Shown here: piece after piece, positions 1 through 8,190 of the stretch
Numbering within the stretch: position 1 is the first letter of the stretch
Layout of the letters: each line of letters opens with the position of its first letter
NCBI GenBank assembly: GCA_019623805.1
Contig: CP053680.1
Coordinates: 2,644,001-2,708,000 of the forward strand
Direction: 5' to 3'
Length of the DNA stretch: 64,000 nucleotides
Origin: Gammaproteobacteria bacterium (ex Lamellibrachia satsuma)
Lineage (GTDB): Bacteria; Pseudomonadota; Gammaproteobacteria; Chromatiales; Chromatiaceae
Notes under the pieces: model-generated
Databases searched by the model: none
Seen by the model: the letters and a program-made list of their open reading frames with translations, nothing else
Told to the model about the DNA's origin: nothing
Made by a program: the position numbers and the translations under genes

Positions 1-54
1 GCCGGTCAAGATGAACCCCAGTATGGGGAGTACATAAACAGATTGCTGATTTGA
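1..54 (+). CDS. possible 3' end of an upstream gene
   Basis: Frame 1 is open from the first base and ends in TGA at 52-54, giving a 17-residue tail that ends YINRLLI. It could be the C terminus of a gene cut by the window edge. The only support is the open frame and plausible composition, so this is weak. Confidence 0.25.
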   Translation, partial: AGQDEPQYGEYINRLLI

Positions 55-351
55 CTGGAGCGAAGGTGGTCTCGTCTGCTGAAGTGGCTTGAGCTATCAT
101 GGTGCGCGGGTTGCACCCAAGGAGGTTGTCGGATTTAACACTGTTTGGCTGCAAATCCCTGGATGGCGATCAACTCAGCTTATCAAACTCGTTAAATAGG
201 CCCACTATTCGCCTCGTTCGATAAACTGATTTGATTCGCCCCCAGTGATTTTCGCTTCAAACTGATAAACCCGACAGCCTCCTAGGTTCTGAAGTCGTGT
301 GATGTTGGTTGGCACGTTGAGTTAGTTCATCTCAGGAAGAGAGTTGTAGTC
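55..351. other. intergenic region, no gene seen
   Basis: I see no convincing gene here. Positions 97-119 carry a half copy of the dispersed GGTGCGC...GCACCC repeat found again near 3.3, 8.1 and 61.3 kb. The end of the stretch holds a purine-rich AGGAAGA at 334-340, a reasonable ribosome binding site for the gene starting at 352. Confidence 0.5.
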
Positions 352-2694
352 ATGCCCTGGTTGTATCCAATTGTTGCACTTTTCTTTCTCTCCGCGTGTG
401 GGCAGGTATCGCGTCCGCAAATTGAAACGCCGGACCTCACGCCGCTCTTCGCAGAGATGCTGGAAACAACGAAAAACCAACCCCCGGTCGATTACCGGCA
501 GCAGGTCAAACCGATCCTGGAGCAGCGCTGTGTGGTCTGTCATGGCTGTTACGACGCCCCTTGCCAGCTCAAACTGAGCGCCTATGAAGGATTGGCAAGA
601 GGCGGCAGCAAGCAGGAGGTCTATGACGGTACTCGATTGATCTCTTCCAATCTCACACGCCTCTTCGAGGATGCCAAGACAACAACGGAGTGGCGTGAAA
701 AGGGTTTTTTTCCGGTTCTCAACGAGGCGGAAAAGAGTGCCAGGGCCAATCTGGAAAACAGTGTAATGGCCGGTATGTTGGCACTCAAACAGTTGCATCC
801 CCTGCCGGACGAAAAACGTCTGTCTGAGAGTTTTGATCTGAAACTGGATCGCGATCAGCAGTGTCCCAAACAGAGCGAATTCGCCGGTTTTAGTGCCATC
901 TACCCGCTCTGGGGCATGCCATACGGTCTGCCCGGACTGGCTGACGAGGAGTACAGGACACTGCTCAACTGGCTCGCCCAGGGGGCTGAACCGGGCCAGC
1001 GCAGACCACTGTCAAATCAGATTCATCAGCGAATCTCGACATGGGAGGGCTTTCTCAACGGCGACTCTCTGAAACATCAATTGATGAGCCGTTACCTTTT
1101 CGAGCATCTTTTTGTCGCCAACCTCTATTTCGAGGATCTGGACAGGCGGGTATTCTTCAAGCTGGTTCGCTCAGCCACTCCGCCGGGTGAGTCCATTGAA
1201 CGGATCGTGACCCGCCGGCCTTATGACGATCCGGGTGTCGATCGGGTCTACTATCGCCTGGCGCGGGTGAAGACAACCATCCTGGCAAAGACCCACCTGC
1301 CCTACGCCTTGAGTCCAGCCCGACTGGTGCGGCTGGGTGAGCTGTTTATTCAACCGGATTACCCCGTCACCCGGCTGCCCTCTTATGCGGTGAAGGAGGC
1401 GTCCAATCCCTTCATTGCATTCTCTGAACTGCCGGTGGATGCACGCTACCGTTTTCTGCTGGATGATGCTCGCCACTTCATCAACGGCTTCATCAAAGGG
1501 CCGGTTTGCCGCGGACAGGTGGCCCTGAACGTAATCAACGACCATTTCTGGGTCTTTTTCATTGATCCGGACAGTCCGGTGATGCAAAACGAAGGCAATG
1601 CGCTGTTGCTCAAGGAGAGCAATGATCTTCGTCTTCCTGCACAGGATGAGAGTAATTCGATCCCGCTGCTCAGTTGGCTGAAGTACGCCAGATCCCGCAA
1701 GGCCTATCTGCAGGAGAAGCGGGAATACATGCGTGAGCAGTTTCCCGATGCAGGGGATGTCAATATCGACCTTGCCTGGAGAGGCAATAGCAATGCGGCG
1801 TTGACGGTCTTTCGCCACTTTGACAGTGCGACGGTCGTAGAAGGACTGGTGGGAGAGAACCCCAAGACCGCATGGGCCATCGGTTATGCGCTGTTCGAAC
1901 GGATTCACTATCTGCTGGTGGCCGGCTTCGATGTCTATGGCAATGCGGGGCACCAGCTGAACACCCGGCTCTATATGGATTTTCTGCGCATGGACGGCGA
2001 ATTCAACTTTCTCATGCTGCTACCCAGGGAGGTCCGCAGGGAGCAGTGGGACTACTGGTATCGCGGCGCTCATGACAAGGTCAAGGAGTTCATCGATGAG
2101 CGCCATATCAATTTTGATCAGGATACCGGGATCACCTATCTGACAGATAATCCCAAGCGCGAGCTGTTCGGCATGCTGAAGGAGTATCTTGGTGAGAATA
2201 ACGCATCCCGTTATCGGTTGGACAGGGCGCGCGATGGATTGAACATTGCGATGCAGATGGAACGGTTGCAGGGCCTGGACGGGCTAACGGCCTCACTACT
2301 GCCCCAGGTCAGTTTCATGGAGATCAGGTTGAATGAAGGGGAGAGCCGCTACTTCACCCTGATCCACAACAATGCTCATATCAACATCACCCACATGTTC
2401 AAAGAGGAGAAGGCGCGACTGCCGGAAGAGGATACCCTTACGGTGGTGCCGGGGTTCATCGGTGCTTATCCCAACAGTTTTCTCAGAATAGACCGAGAGG
2501 AACTGCCACTCTTCATCGACCAGGTTGAAGCGTTAAGCAACGAGGTCGACTACAGTGACCTGCTTGACCGGTTCGGCATCAGACGCACCAGTGACAGGTT
2601 TTGGGACTACAGTGACCGGCTGCATACCGCCTATAGAAAGGCCGCACCCGTTGAGTCCGGGCTGTTTGATTACAATCGGTTGGATAATCGATAG
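352..2694 (+). CDS. cti: fatty acid cis/trans isomerase (CTI)
   Basis: This is a haem-dependent periplasmic enzyme that converts cis-unsaturated membrane fatty acids to trans isomers, making the membrane more rigid under solvent, heat or metal stress. The 780-residue length fits the family. A c-type haem motif CVVCH lies at about residues 60-64, in the typical CTI context CHGCYDAPCQL. The N terminus is a short hydrophobic segment ending in LSAC at 13-16, which reads as a lipobox, so the protein may be a lipoprotein rather than freely periplasmic (inference). The ATG at 352 has AGGAAGA 11 bases upstream. It stands alone, convergent with the next gene. Confidence 0.93.
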   Translation: MPWLYPIVALFFLSACGQVSRPQIETPDLTPLFAEMLETTKNQPPVDYRQQVKPILEQRCVVCHGCYDAPCQLKLSAYEGLARGGSKQEVYDGTRLISSNLTRLFEDAKTTTEWREKGFFPVLNEAEKSARANLENSVMAGMLALKQLHPLPDEKRLSESFDLKLDRDQQCPKQSEFAGFSAIYPLWGMPYGLPGLADEEYRTLLNWLAQGAEPGQRRPLSNQIHQRISTWEGFLNGDSLKHQLMSRYLFEHLFVANLYFEDLDRRVFFKLVRSATPPGESIERIVTRRPYDDPGVDRVYYRLARVKTTILAKTHLPYALSPARLVRLGELFIQPDYPVTRLPSYAVKEASNPFIAFSELPVDARYRFLLDDARHFINGFIKGPVCRGQVALNVINDHFWVFFIDPDSPVMQNEGNALLLKESNDLRLPAQDESNSIPLLSWLKYARSRKAYLQEKREYMREQFPDAGDVNIDLAWRGNSNAALTVFRHFDSATVVEGLVGENPKTAWAIGYALFERIHYLLVAGFDVYGNAGHQLNTRLYMDFLRMDGEFNFLMLLPREVRREQWDYWYRGAHDKVKEFIDERHINFDQDTGITYLTDNPKRELFGMLKEYLGENNASRYRLDRARDGLNIAMQMERLQGLDGLTASLLPQVSFMEIRLNEGESRYFTLIHNNAHINITHMFKEEKARLPEEDTLTVVPGFIGAYPNSFLRIDREELPLFIDQVEALSNEVDYSDLLDRFGIRRTSDRFWDYSDRLHTAYRKAAPVESGLFDYNRLDNR

Positions 2695-2741
2695 GTTTGA
2701 GCAGATCTCCATTTGTCCCTTGTCTGCCGCATGCGTAACGC

Positions 2742-3206
2742 TCACGGTTCTCTGCCGATCACCTGTTCTTTGGGGATCCTGTCGGCGATAGTCCGGCCCA
2801 ATTGTTCCAGCTCTCCGTAGCCCTCCAGTCGTATGCCCCGGTTACTCTTCAGCTTCAGCTGGATATGCTGAAGCTCTCCCTTACGGCGGTAGAAGGTGAG
2901 CATGATGATATCCTTCACATCCAGTACCGATTTCTCACCATGGGTCCAGAATAAGACCTTATCCTCATCTATCTCGATCCGGTGATCCCTGACCAGGCGA
3001 AGGTAGCGCTTGTAGCGGTAGTAGTTGATGAGGTTGCCGAGGACGACAAAGGCGGCCACGGACCATAACAGTACGTCATCATAGGTTTCGGGATATCGCA
3101 TATGCCCGGTAACGATGGCGGTAACCAGCAACAGACTGAAAAAGGCGCCCAGCAGGATATTTTTCTTGCGAACCTGAAGCGATGTTTCACTGACGGTATA
3201 GTTCAT
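2742..3206 (-). CDS. small membrane protein with two TM segments, unknown function
   Basis: A 154-residue protein with two hydrophobic segments at about 18-36 and 44-62. A soluble C-terminal half follows, rich in basic and beta-prone residues (for example LDVKDIIMLTFYRRKGELQHIQL). This arrangement resembles small bacterial proteins with a PH-like domain behind two TM helices, but that is only a shape comparison. I do not recognise the family. Its start ATG lies just beside a dispersed repeat block and the gene is convergent with cti. Confidence 0.6.
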   Translation of the reverse strand: MNYTVSETSLQVRKKNILLGAFFSLLLVTAIVTGHMRYPETYDDVLLWSVAAFVVLGNLINYYRYKRYLRLVRDHRIEIDEDKVLFWTHGEKSVLDVKDIIMLTFYRRKGELQHIQLKLKSNRGIRLEGYGELEQLGRTIADRIPKEQVIGREP

Positions 3207-3267
3207 AAATCAAGTTTCGGAGGTCGTGGTGGTTGGCATGGGGTGTGGCTTCTTTAATGTGACGAAA

Positions 3268-3360
3268 GTAGGGTGCAACCCACGCACCATGATTGCTTAT
3301 TCCGGCGCGCACAGCACACCCTACCAGAACGCAGGGTGCGCCGCGCGCACCATGATTGCT
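3268..3360. repeat. dispersed GTAGGGTGCGC/GCGCACC inverted repeat, 1.5 copies
   Basis: One inverted pair spans 3268-3324, opening GTAGGGTGCAACCCACGCACC and closing GCGCGCACAGCACACCCTAC. A further half copy at 3331-3360 runs up to the last codons of fbpC. The same unit, with a CATGATTGCT flank, recurs near 8.1 kb, and related copies lie near 0.1 and 61.3 kb. It is REP/BIME-like. Confidence 0.75.
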
Positions 3361-4408
3361 AAATTGACTCTGCAACAGGAAACAGCACCGTGTGATCCAG
3401 ATCCAGTCCCACGGAGAGGCTTTCCCCCAGCGGAAAGTTATCCCGTCCGTGGGTGATGTAGAGGATCTCAGTACCGCTCTGTAATCTCAACCGGTAGAGG
3501 ATATCCGCGCCGCGGAACGCCTTGCCGGTCACTTCGGTGGTCACGCCATCAGCCTGACGGACCACGTCGTCGGGTCGCAGCAGTATTTCCATGTTGCCGG
3601 TTTTCGATACCCCTGTGCCGACCACCGGTATTGGCCCCAGCTCACTGATCAGTCTGCCCCGGTTGTCCCTCACCACCGGCAGTAGAGCACCCTGGCCGAT
3701 AAAACCTGCCACGAAGCGGTTTGCAGGGGTATGGTAGAGGTTGAAGGCGGTGTCCCACTGTTGGATGAAGCCGGACTGCATCACTGCGATCCGATCCGCC
3801 ATGGCGAATGCTTCATGCTGGTCATGGGTGACCAGGAGGGCAGTGGTACCTTCGCGCTTCAGTATCTCCCGCACCTCTCTGGCCAGGTTCTCCCGCAGGT
3901 CCACATCCATGCTGGAGAAGGGTTCGTCCATCAGCAGCAGTGACGGCTCCGGTGCCAGCGCCCGGGCGAGGGCGATGCGCTGCTGCTGCCCGCCGGAGAG
4001 TTGGTGGGGAAAGAGCGAACCGGCGTCCGGCAGTTCCACCAGTCGCAGCAGTGACTCGATGCGATTGCGCTGCTCCTTGCCGGGTCGGTCGGCGATACCG
4101 AAGCCGATGTTGTCCGCCACATTCAAATGGGGGAAGAGGGCGAAGTCCTGAAACACCATGCCGATGTGGCGTTGTTCGGGGGCGAGGATTTTACCGGGGC
4201 GGCTCACAGTTGACTGTTTGAGGTCAATACTGCCGGCACGGATCGGCTCGAATCCGGCGATGGCGCGCAACAGAGTGGTTTTTCCGCAACCGGATGGACC
4301 TAGCAGACAGCCGATCTCCCCGGCCTGCAGGTCGTAGGTGACCCCTTTTACGACTTCGATGTTTTCGTAGGCGATGTGCACATCGTTGAGCGCCAGCAGT
4401 TTATTCAT
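3359..4408 (-). CDS. fbpC: iron(III) ABC transporter ATP-binding protein
   Basis: This is the ATPase of a ferric-iron importer and acts on the inner face of the cytoplasmic membrane with FbpB. Walker A GPSGCGKT lies at about 37-44, the signature LSGGQ at 137-141, and Walker B LLLMDEP at 157-163. A C-terminal TOBE-like region follows (residues 240-349), as in the Fbp/Pot/Mal subgroup. The start overlaps the end of the permease gene by 8 bases, so the two are probably translated together. The assignment to iron rests on the neighbouring FbpA-type binding protein and the Fur box upstream of the operon. Confidence 0.92.
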   Translation of the reverse strand: MNKLLALNDVHIAYENIEVVKGVTYDLQAGEIGCLLGPSGCGKTTLLRAIAGFEPIRAGSIDLKQSTVSRPGKILAPEQRHIGMVFQDFALFPHLNVADNIGFGIADRPGKEQRNRIESLLRLVELPDAGSLFPHQLSGGQQQRIALARALAPEPSLLLMDEPFSSMDVDLRENLAREVREILKREGTTALLVTHDQHEAFAMADRIAVMQSGFIQQWDTAFNLYHTPANRFVAGFIGQGALLPVVRDNRGRLISELGPIPVVGTGVSKTGNMEILLRPDDVVRQADGVTTEVTGKAFRGADILYRLRLQSGTEILYITHGRDNFPLGESLSVGLDLDHTVLFPVAESI

Positions 4409-6074
4409 GGGGCTCTCCGGATTTTCGGATGGCGCGGCTGAGCAGGATTACCGGCACAATACCCACTACCACAATGGAGAGGGCGGCGATGGACGAATCG
4501 GCCAATCGTTCGTCCGAGGCGAGTTCATAGGCTCTGACGGCGAGGGTGTTGAAATTGAAGGGGCGTAGAATCAGGGTTGCAGGCAGCTCTTTCAGTACGT
4601 CCACGAAGACCAGCAGCATGGCTGTCAACAGTGCGCCGCGCATCATTGGCAGATGGATGCGTCGCAATACCTTTCCCGGTGCCAGTCCCAATGAGCGTGC
4701 GGCATCATCCATATTGGGAGTGATCTTCGACAGGCCAGACTCCACCGACTGCAGGGAGACTGCAAGAAATCGCACCGCATAGGAGAAGAGCAGCGCGAAT
4801 ACAGTGCCGCTGAGCAGCAGGCCGGTGGAAAGGTCGAAGGTGCCGCGCATCCACTCATCCAGGGTATTGTCGAACCAGGCAAAAGGCAGCATCACTCCCA
4901 CCGCGATCACCGTGCCGGGGATGGCGTATCCCATGGCGGAAAAGCGTACTGCGATGGCTACCGGTTTCGAGGGGTGGAGGCGCTGGCCATATCCCAGGAA
5001 GAGCGCCAGCATCAGGGTGAAGATTGCGGCGGCGCTCGCCAACAGCAGGCTGTTACCCGCCAGCTGCAGGAAGCTCAGGTTGATTGCCTCTTCCGCGATG
5101 GAGAGCGCCCATACCAACAGTTGACCTGCCGGTATAAGGAAGCCGAAGAGCAGAGGGACTGCGCAGATGCTGAATGCCGCGTAACGCTGCCAGCCCCTGA
5201 GCGGGTGATGGACCGGGTGGCGATGGCGTCCACCGGTCTGATAGAAACGCTGGCGGCGGCGTGAATAGTGTTCCAGCAGAATCAGGATGAATACAAAGCT
5301 CATCAGGAGCGCGGCAAGCTGGGCAGCGGCGGCGCTGTCGTTGAGGCCGAACCAGGTGCGGAAGATGCCTGTGGTGAAGGTGCTGATACCGAAATACTGC
5401 ACTGTGCCGTAGTCCGCCAGGGTCTCCATCAGGGCCAGGGAGAGGCCGGTGACGATGGCGGGCCGGGCCAGGGGCAGGGCGATGGAGAGAAATACCTTCA
5501 GCGGGCCAGCCCCCAAGGAGCGGCCTGCCTCAAGGGTTGATGACGACTGCCCCAGAAAACTGCTGCGCGCCATCATGAAGACGTAGGGATAGAGCACCAG
5601 GGAGAGCATGATGACTGCCCCGCCCAAGGAGCGGACCTCAGGAAAATAGTAGTCTCCCACCTCCAGTCCGAAGCTGTCACGCAGCCCGGTCTGAAGCGGA
5701 CCGGCAAAATCGAGTAGACCGGTGTAGGTGTAGGCAATGATGTAGGCCGGTATCGCCAGAGGCAGCAACAGGCTCCATTCAAAAAAGCGGCGGCCGGGAA
5801 AGTCGTAGACTGCGATGACCCAGGCGGTTGGGATACCAAGCAGCAGCACTCCGAATGCGACGCCTAAAACCAGCAGGGCCGAATTGCTCAGATAGTCTGC
5901 GAGTACCGTCTCTGCAAGGTGGCTCCAGACCTCCCCTGCAGGGACGAAGATGAAGCTGAAGACGGTGAAGACCGGCAGCGCCAGCACCAGGGCAGAGAGC
6001 AATACACCAGCCTGCCAGAAGCCGGGCCGGTGTAGCGCCGTACGGTCTGTGGTTCTGAGAGTCGCTACTTCCAC
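4401..6074 (-). CDS. fbpB: iron(III) ABC transporter permease (two fused permease units)
   Basis: A 557-residue inner-membrane permease made of two tandem six-helix units, as in FbpB/SfuB. Each half carries the cytoplasmic EAA-type loop that contacts FbpC (LEAGRSLGAGPLKVFLSIALP in the first half, DDAARSLGLAPGKVL in the second). Translation starts at a GTG overlapping the last codons of fbpA by 10 bases, which places it firmly in the fbpA-fbpB-fbpC operon. It moves Fe(III) from the periplasmic binding protein into the cytoplasm. Confidence 0.92.
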   Translation of the reverse strand: MEVATLRTTDRTALHRPGFWQAGVLLSALVLALPVFTVFSFIFVPAGEVWSHLAETVLADYLSNSALLVLGVAFGVLLLGIPTAWVIAVYDFPGRRFFEWSLLLPLAIPAYIIAYTYTGLLDFAGPLQTGLRDSFGLEVGDYYFPEVRSLGGAVIMLSLVLYPYVFMMARSSFLGQSSSTLEAGRSLGAGPLKVFLSIALPLARPAIVTGLSLALMETLADYGTVQYFGISTFTTGIFRTWFGLNDSAAAAQLAALLMSFVFILILLEHYSRRRQRFYQTGGRHRHPVHHPLRGWQRYAAFSICAVPLLFGFLIPAGQLLVWALSIAEEAINLSFLQLAGNSLLLASAAAIFTLMLALFLGYGQRLHPSKPVAIAVRFSAMGYAIPGTVIAVGVMLPFAWFDNTLDEWMRGTFDLSTGLLLSGTVFALLFSYAVRFLAVSLQSVESGLSKITPNMDDAARSLGLAPGKVLRRIHLPMMRGALLTAMLLVFVDVLKELPATLILRPFNFNTLAVRAYELASDERLADSSIAALSIVVVGIVPVILLSRAIRKSGEPHE

Positions 6075-7099
6075 CCGGCTCGATCCATGATCCTCACTGC
6101 TGCTGCATTATTCTGACCGAGTTTGGCCAGATTCAGCCGGTCCGCCTTGAAGCTGCCCCACTGTTTGAGCAGGTCACTCCACTCGACCCCCTCTCGAACC
6201 GGGTACTCATGGTTGGCCTCGGCGTACCATGACTGTGACTCAGGTGTGACCAGGAACTCCATCAGCCTGATGGCGTTGGCCCTGTTTATCGCGGCTTGGG
6301 TCAACGTGACCCCACTGATGTTGACGTGGGCGCCACGATCGGACTGGTTGGGCCAGAAGATGGCGACCTTTTGCGCTGCAGCCTGTTGTGACTGATCTTT
6401 CCCTTTGATCATCTTGCCCAGATAGTAAGTGTTGGCAATAGCGATGACACACTGGCCTGCCGCTGCAGCCTTGATCTGGTCGCGGTCTCCGCCTTTGGGT
6501 TTGCGGGCGAGATTTTTCACCAGGCTGTCGGCCCAGACCTGGGTTTCATCCTTGCCATCGTGGGAGAGCATGGAGGCAACCAGCGACTGGTTGTAGATAT
6601 TGCCGGAGGAGCGGATACAGATCTTTTTAGCCCATTTTGGATCGGCTAGTGCCTCATAGGTGGAGAGTTCGTCTGCCGACACCTTGCCTTTGACATAGAT
6701 GATGGGGCGTGCCCGCAGGGAGAGTCCAAACCAGTGGCCCTCCGGGTCACGATAGGCGGCGGGAATGGTATCCCTGAGCTTGATGGAGGAGACACTCTGG
6801 GTCACGCCGGAACTTTTAGCCCGGTAGAGTCGCCCTGCATCGGTGGTGATGAGCAGGTCTGCGGGACTGTTTCTGCCCTCCAGTTGCAACCGTTTCAACA
6901 GGGCATCGGCCTTGCCTGTCACCAGGTTGACCTGTATGCCGGTCTGCGCGGAGAAACGGTCAAGCAGTGGCTTGATCAGCGCCTCCTTGCGTGCTGAGTA
7001 GAGGTTGACCTCTTCGGCGGCAAAGGCCGTGTTGGAGAGTGAGGTCGCAGCAACCAGGGCCGCCAGTAGGGAAGTAATGGAGAGGGATGCCTTTCTCAT
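6065..7099 (-). CDS. fbpA: iron(III) ABC transporter substrate-binding protein
   Basis: A periplasmic ferric-binding protein of the transferrin-like bacterial class. A Sec signal peptide ends near residue 28 (NTAFA/AEE). The mature protein opens with the VNLYSARKE pattern typical of FbpA. The paired tyrosines that bind Fe(III) are visible at about 225-226 in NTYYLGKM. It is the first gene of the operon, with a Fur box 25-50 bases upstream of its ATG. The 344-residue length is normal. Confidence 0.95.
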   Translation of the reverse strand: MRKASLSITSLLAALVAATSLSNTAFAAEEVNLYSARKEALIKPLLDRFSAQTGIQVNLVTGKADALLKRLQLEGRNSPADLLITTDAGRLYRAKSSGVTQSVSSIKLRDTIPAAYRDPEGHWFGLSLRARPIIYVKGKVSADELSTYEALADPKWAKKICIRSSGNIYNQSLVASMLSHDGKDETQVWADSLVKNLARKPKGGDRDQIKAAAAGQCVIAIANTYYLGKMIKGKDQSQQAAAQKVAIFWPNQSDRGAHVNISGVTLTQAAINRANAIRLMEFLVTPESQSWYAEANHEYPVREGVEWSDLLKQWGSFKADRLNLAKLGQNNAAAVRIMDRAGWK

Positions 7100-7123
7100 G
7101 GGAAAATAGAACTCCGCGGTACG

Positions 7124-7150
7124 TAATGATAATGAGAAAGATTCTCAATA
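7124..7150 (-). promoter_or_regulatory. Fur box upstream of fbpABC
   Basis: The plus-strand sequence TAATGATAATGAGAAAGATT followed by CTCAATA closely matches the 19-bp Fur consensus (GATAATGAT-A-ATCATTATC) and extends as overlapping GATAAT-like hexamers. It lies just upstream of the fbpA start, as expected for iron-repressed transcription. Confidence 0.8.
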
Positions 7151-7277
7151 CTTTTTGTGAGAAAGTCAACAGCGAGTCTGCAGAGGGGTAGAAAAGGGAG
7201 TTACGAGGAGAGAAAATGCAGGCCGGTTCAAGCTTGGCGGAACCGGCAAACACAGTTTGTTCTTCCGGGTGATTGCC

Positions 7278-7305
7278 TTATCCGCCAGGCTTGATCAGGC
7301 CTACG
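7278..7305. repeat. dispersed GATCCGCTACGCTTGATC-type repeat, divergent copy
   Basis: The sequence TTATCCGCCAGGCTTGATCA followed by GGCCTACG is a divergent member of the short repeat seen at 11.3, 58.9 and 62.1 kb. It lies between fbpA and the cupin gene. Confidence 0.5.
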
Positions 7306-7313
7306 AACCCGTG

Positions 7314-7802
7314 TCACAAAGCTGGGACACGATCACCGGGCTGCGCTGTGCGGTACCACTGTTCCATTGGATCCGCCCCCGCTGAGTTTTCAAGGGGTGC
7401 CCAGGCGGCGAAATTCTTCTCTGCAACGGGTTTGAACGGCCCCTTCTTGAATTCAAACACCACTGTGTCGGGCGCCAGAGCTACCAGTCCGTGCCAGTCT
7501 CCCTCGGGCAGTTCCACGCCATGCACCGGTCCACCGGCCTTCAATTCTGTGCGGCTGAGCAGTACGCCATTGTCGTCAAAGGTGAGATAGGCCAACTCAC
7601 CCTGGAGCACCATCAGCATCTCCCACGTGGCGGGATCTGCATGCCGGTGGGGGCGATAGTAGGTACCGGGCTGCATCGCCATGGCGAGTCGCTGTACACT
7701 GGAGTCTGAACTCGGGTGAAAACAGTGATGGGCGCGCAACCGGGGGGAGGTGCGAGCGTCTTCAATCAGTTGGTTGGTGACGGATTCATCAAGCAGTTTC
7801 AT
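7314..7802 (-). CDS. WbuC-family cupin metalloprotein
   Basis: A 162-residue single-domain cupin. The first cupin motif is visible as YRPHRHADPATWEML (metal-ligand histidines about residues 50-52, glutamate about 59). The second motif appears around VHGVELPEGDWHGLVAL (about 93-108). Length and these motifs fit the WbuC family, found near surface polysaccharide genes in enterobacteria, where its exact reaction is not established. Here it has no polysaccharide neighbours. A dispersed repeat lies just past its stop. Confidence 0.8.
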   Translation of the reverse strand: MKLLDESVTNQLIEDARTSPRLRAHHCFHPSSDSSVQRLAMAMQPGTYYRPHRHADPATWEMLMVLQGELAYLTFDDNGVLLSRTELKAGGPVHGVELPEGDWHGLVALAPDTVVFEFKKGPFKPVAEKNFAAWAPLENSAGADPMEQWYRTAQPGDRVPAL

Positions 7803-7839
7803 CGATGCGTTCTTAATGTTGTGATGGAAGAGCCAGTTT

Positions 7840-8064
7840 ATGTCCTGTTGGTCTCAAATCAAAATTCCAGCATGGTGGATGGTCTTGGGGCTGTCGCTAC
7901 TGCAGGGGTGCGCCGACAGTGAAGCGCCGCAGGATGCGGGACAGGATTTCTGGAGCAGTGAACAAGAGGCGGTGTTCCAGCTTCGAGAGGTGATCAAGTA
8001 CGAACAGGACCGACAGTATCAGAAGAAGACGCGTTTGCAGTCTCTGGGCGTTGAGTCCGAATAG
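7840..8064 (+). CDS. small putative lipoprotein
   Basis: A 74-residue ORF with a hydrophobic N terminus ending in LLQGC at about 20-24. A short charged, helical tail follows (EAVFQLREVIKYEQDRQY). The lipobox is acceptable but Q at -2 is uncommon, and no strong ribosome binding site precedes the ATG. It starts divergently from the cupin gene. It could be a real small outer-membrane lipoprotein of unknown role. Confidence 0.5.
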   Translation: MSCWSQIKIPAWWMVLGLSLLQGCADSEAPQDAGQDFWSSEQEAVFQLREVIKYEQDRQYQKKTRLQSLGVESE

Positions 8065-8085
8065 GCGTTTATTGCTGGTCTCTAT

Positions 8086-8151
8086 GTAGGGTGCGCTGTG
8101 CGCACCATGATTGCTGTAGCTGGTGATTCTGGTGCGCATGGCGCACCCTAC
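8086..8151. repeat. dispersed GTAGGGTGCGC inverted repeat, complete copy
   Basis: The two arms GTAGGGTGCGC..GCGCACC and GGTGCGCATGGCGCACCCTAC are separated by about 30 bases containing CATGATTGCTGTAGC. This is the cleanest copy of the family in the window, lying between two convergent genes. Confidence 0.75.
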
Positions 8152-8190
8152 GTTAGTTGCTACAATTATTCGCTTGTTTACGGAAAGACA

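Noticed and set aside
1171..1953. Minus-strand ORF inside the cis/trans isomerase gene
   Set aside because: Antisense to a complete, recognised enzyme.
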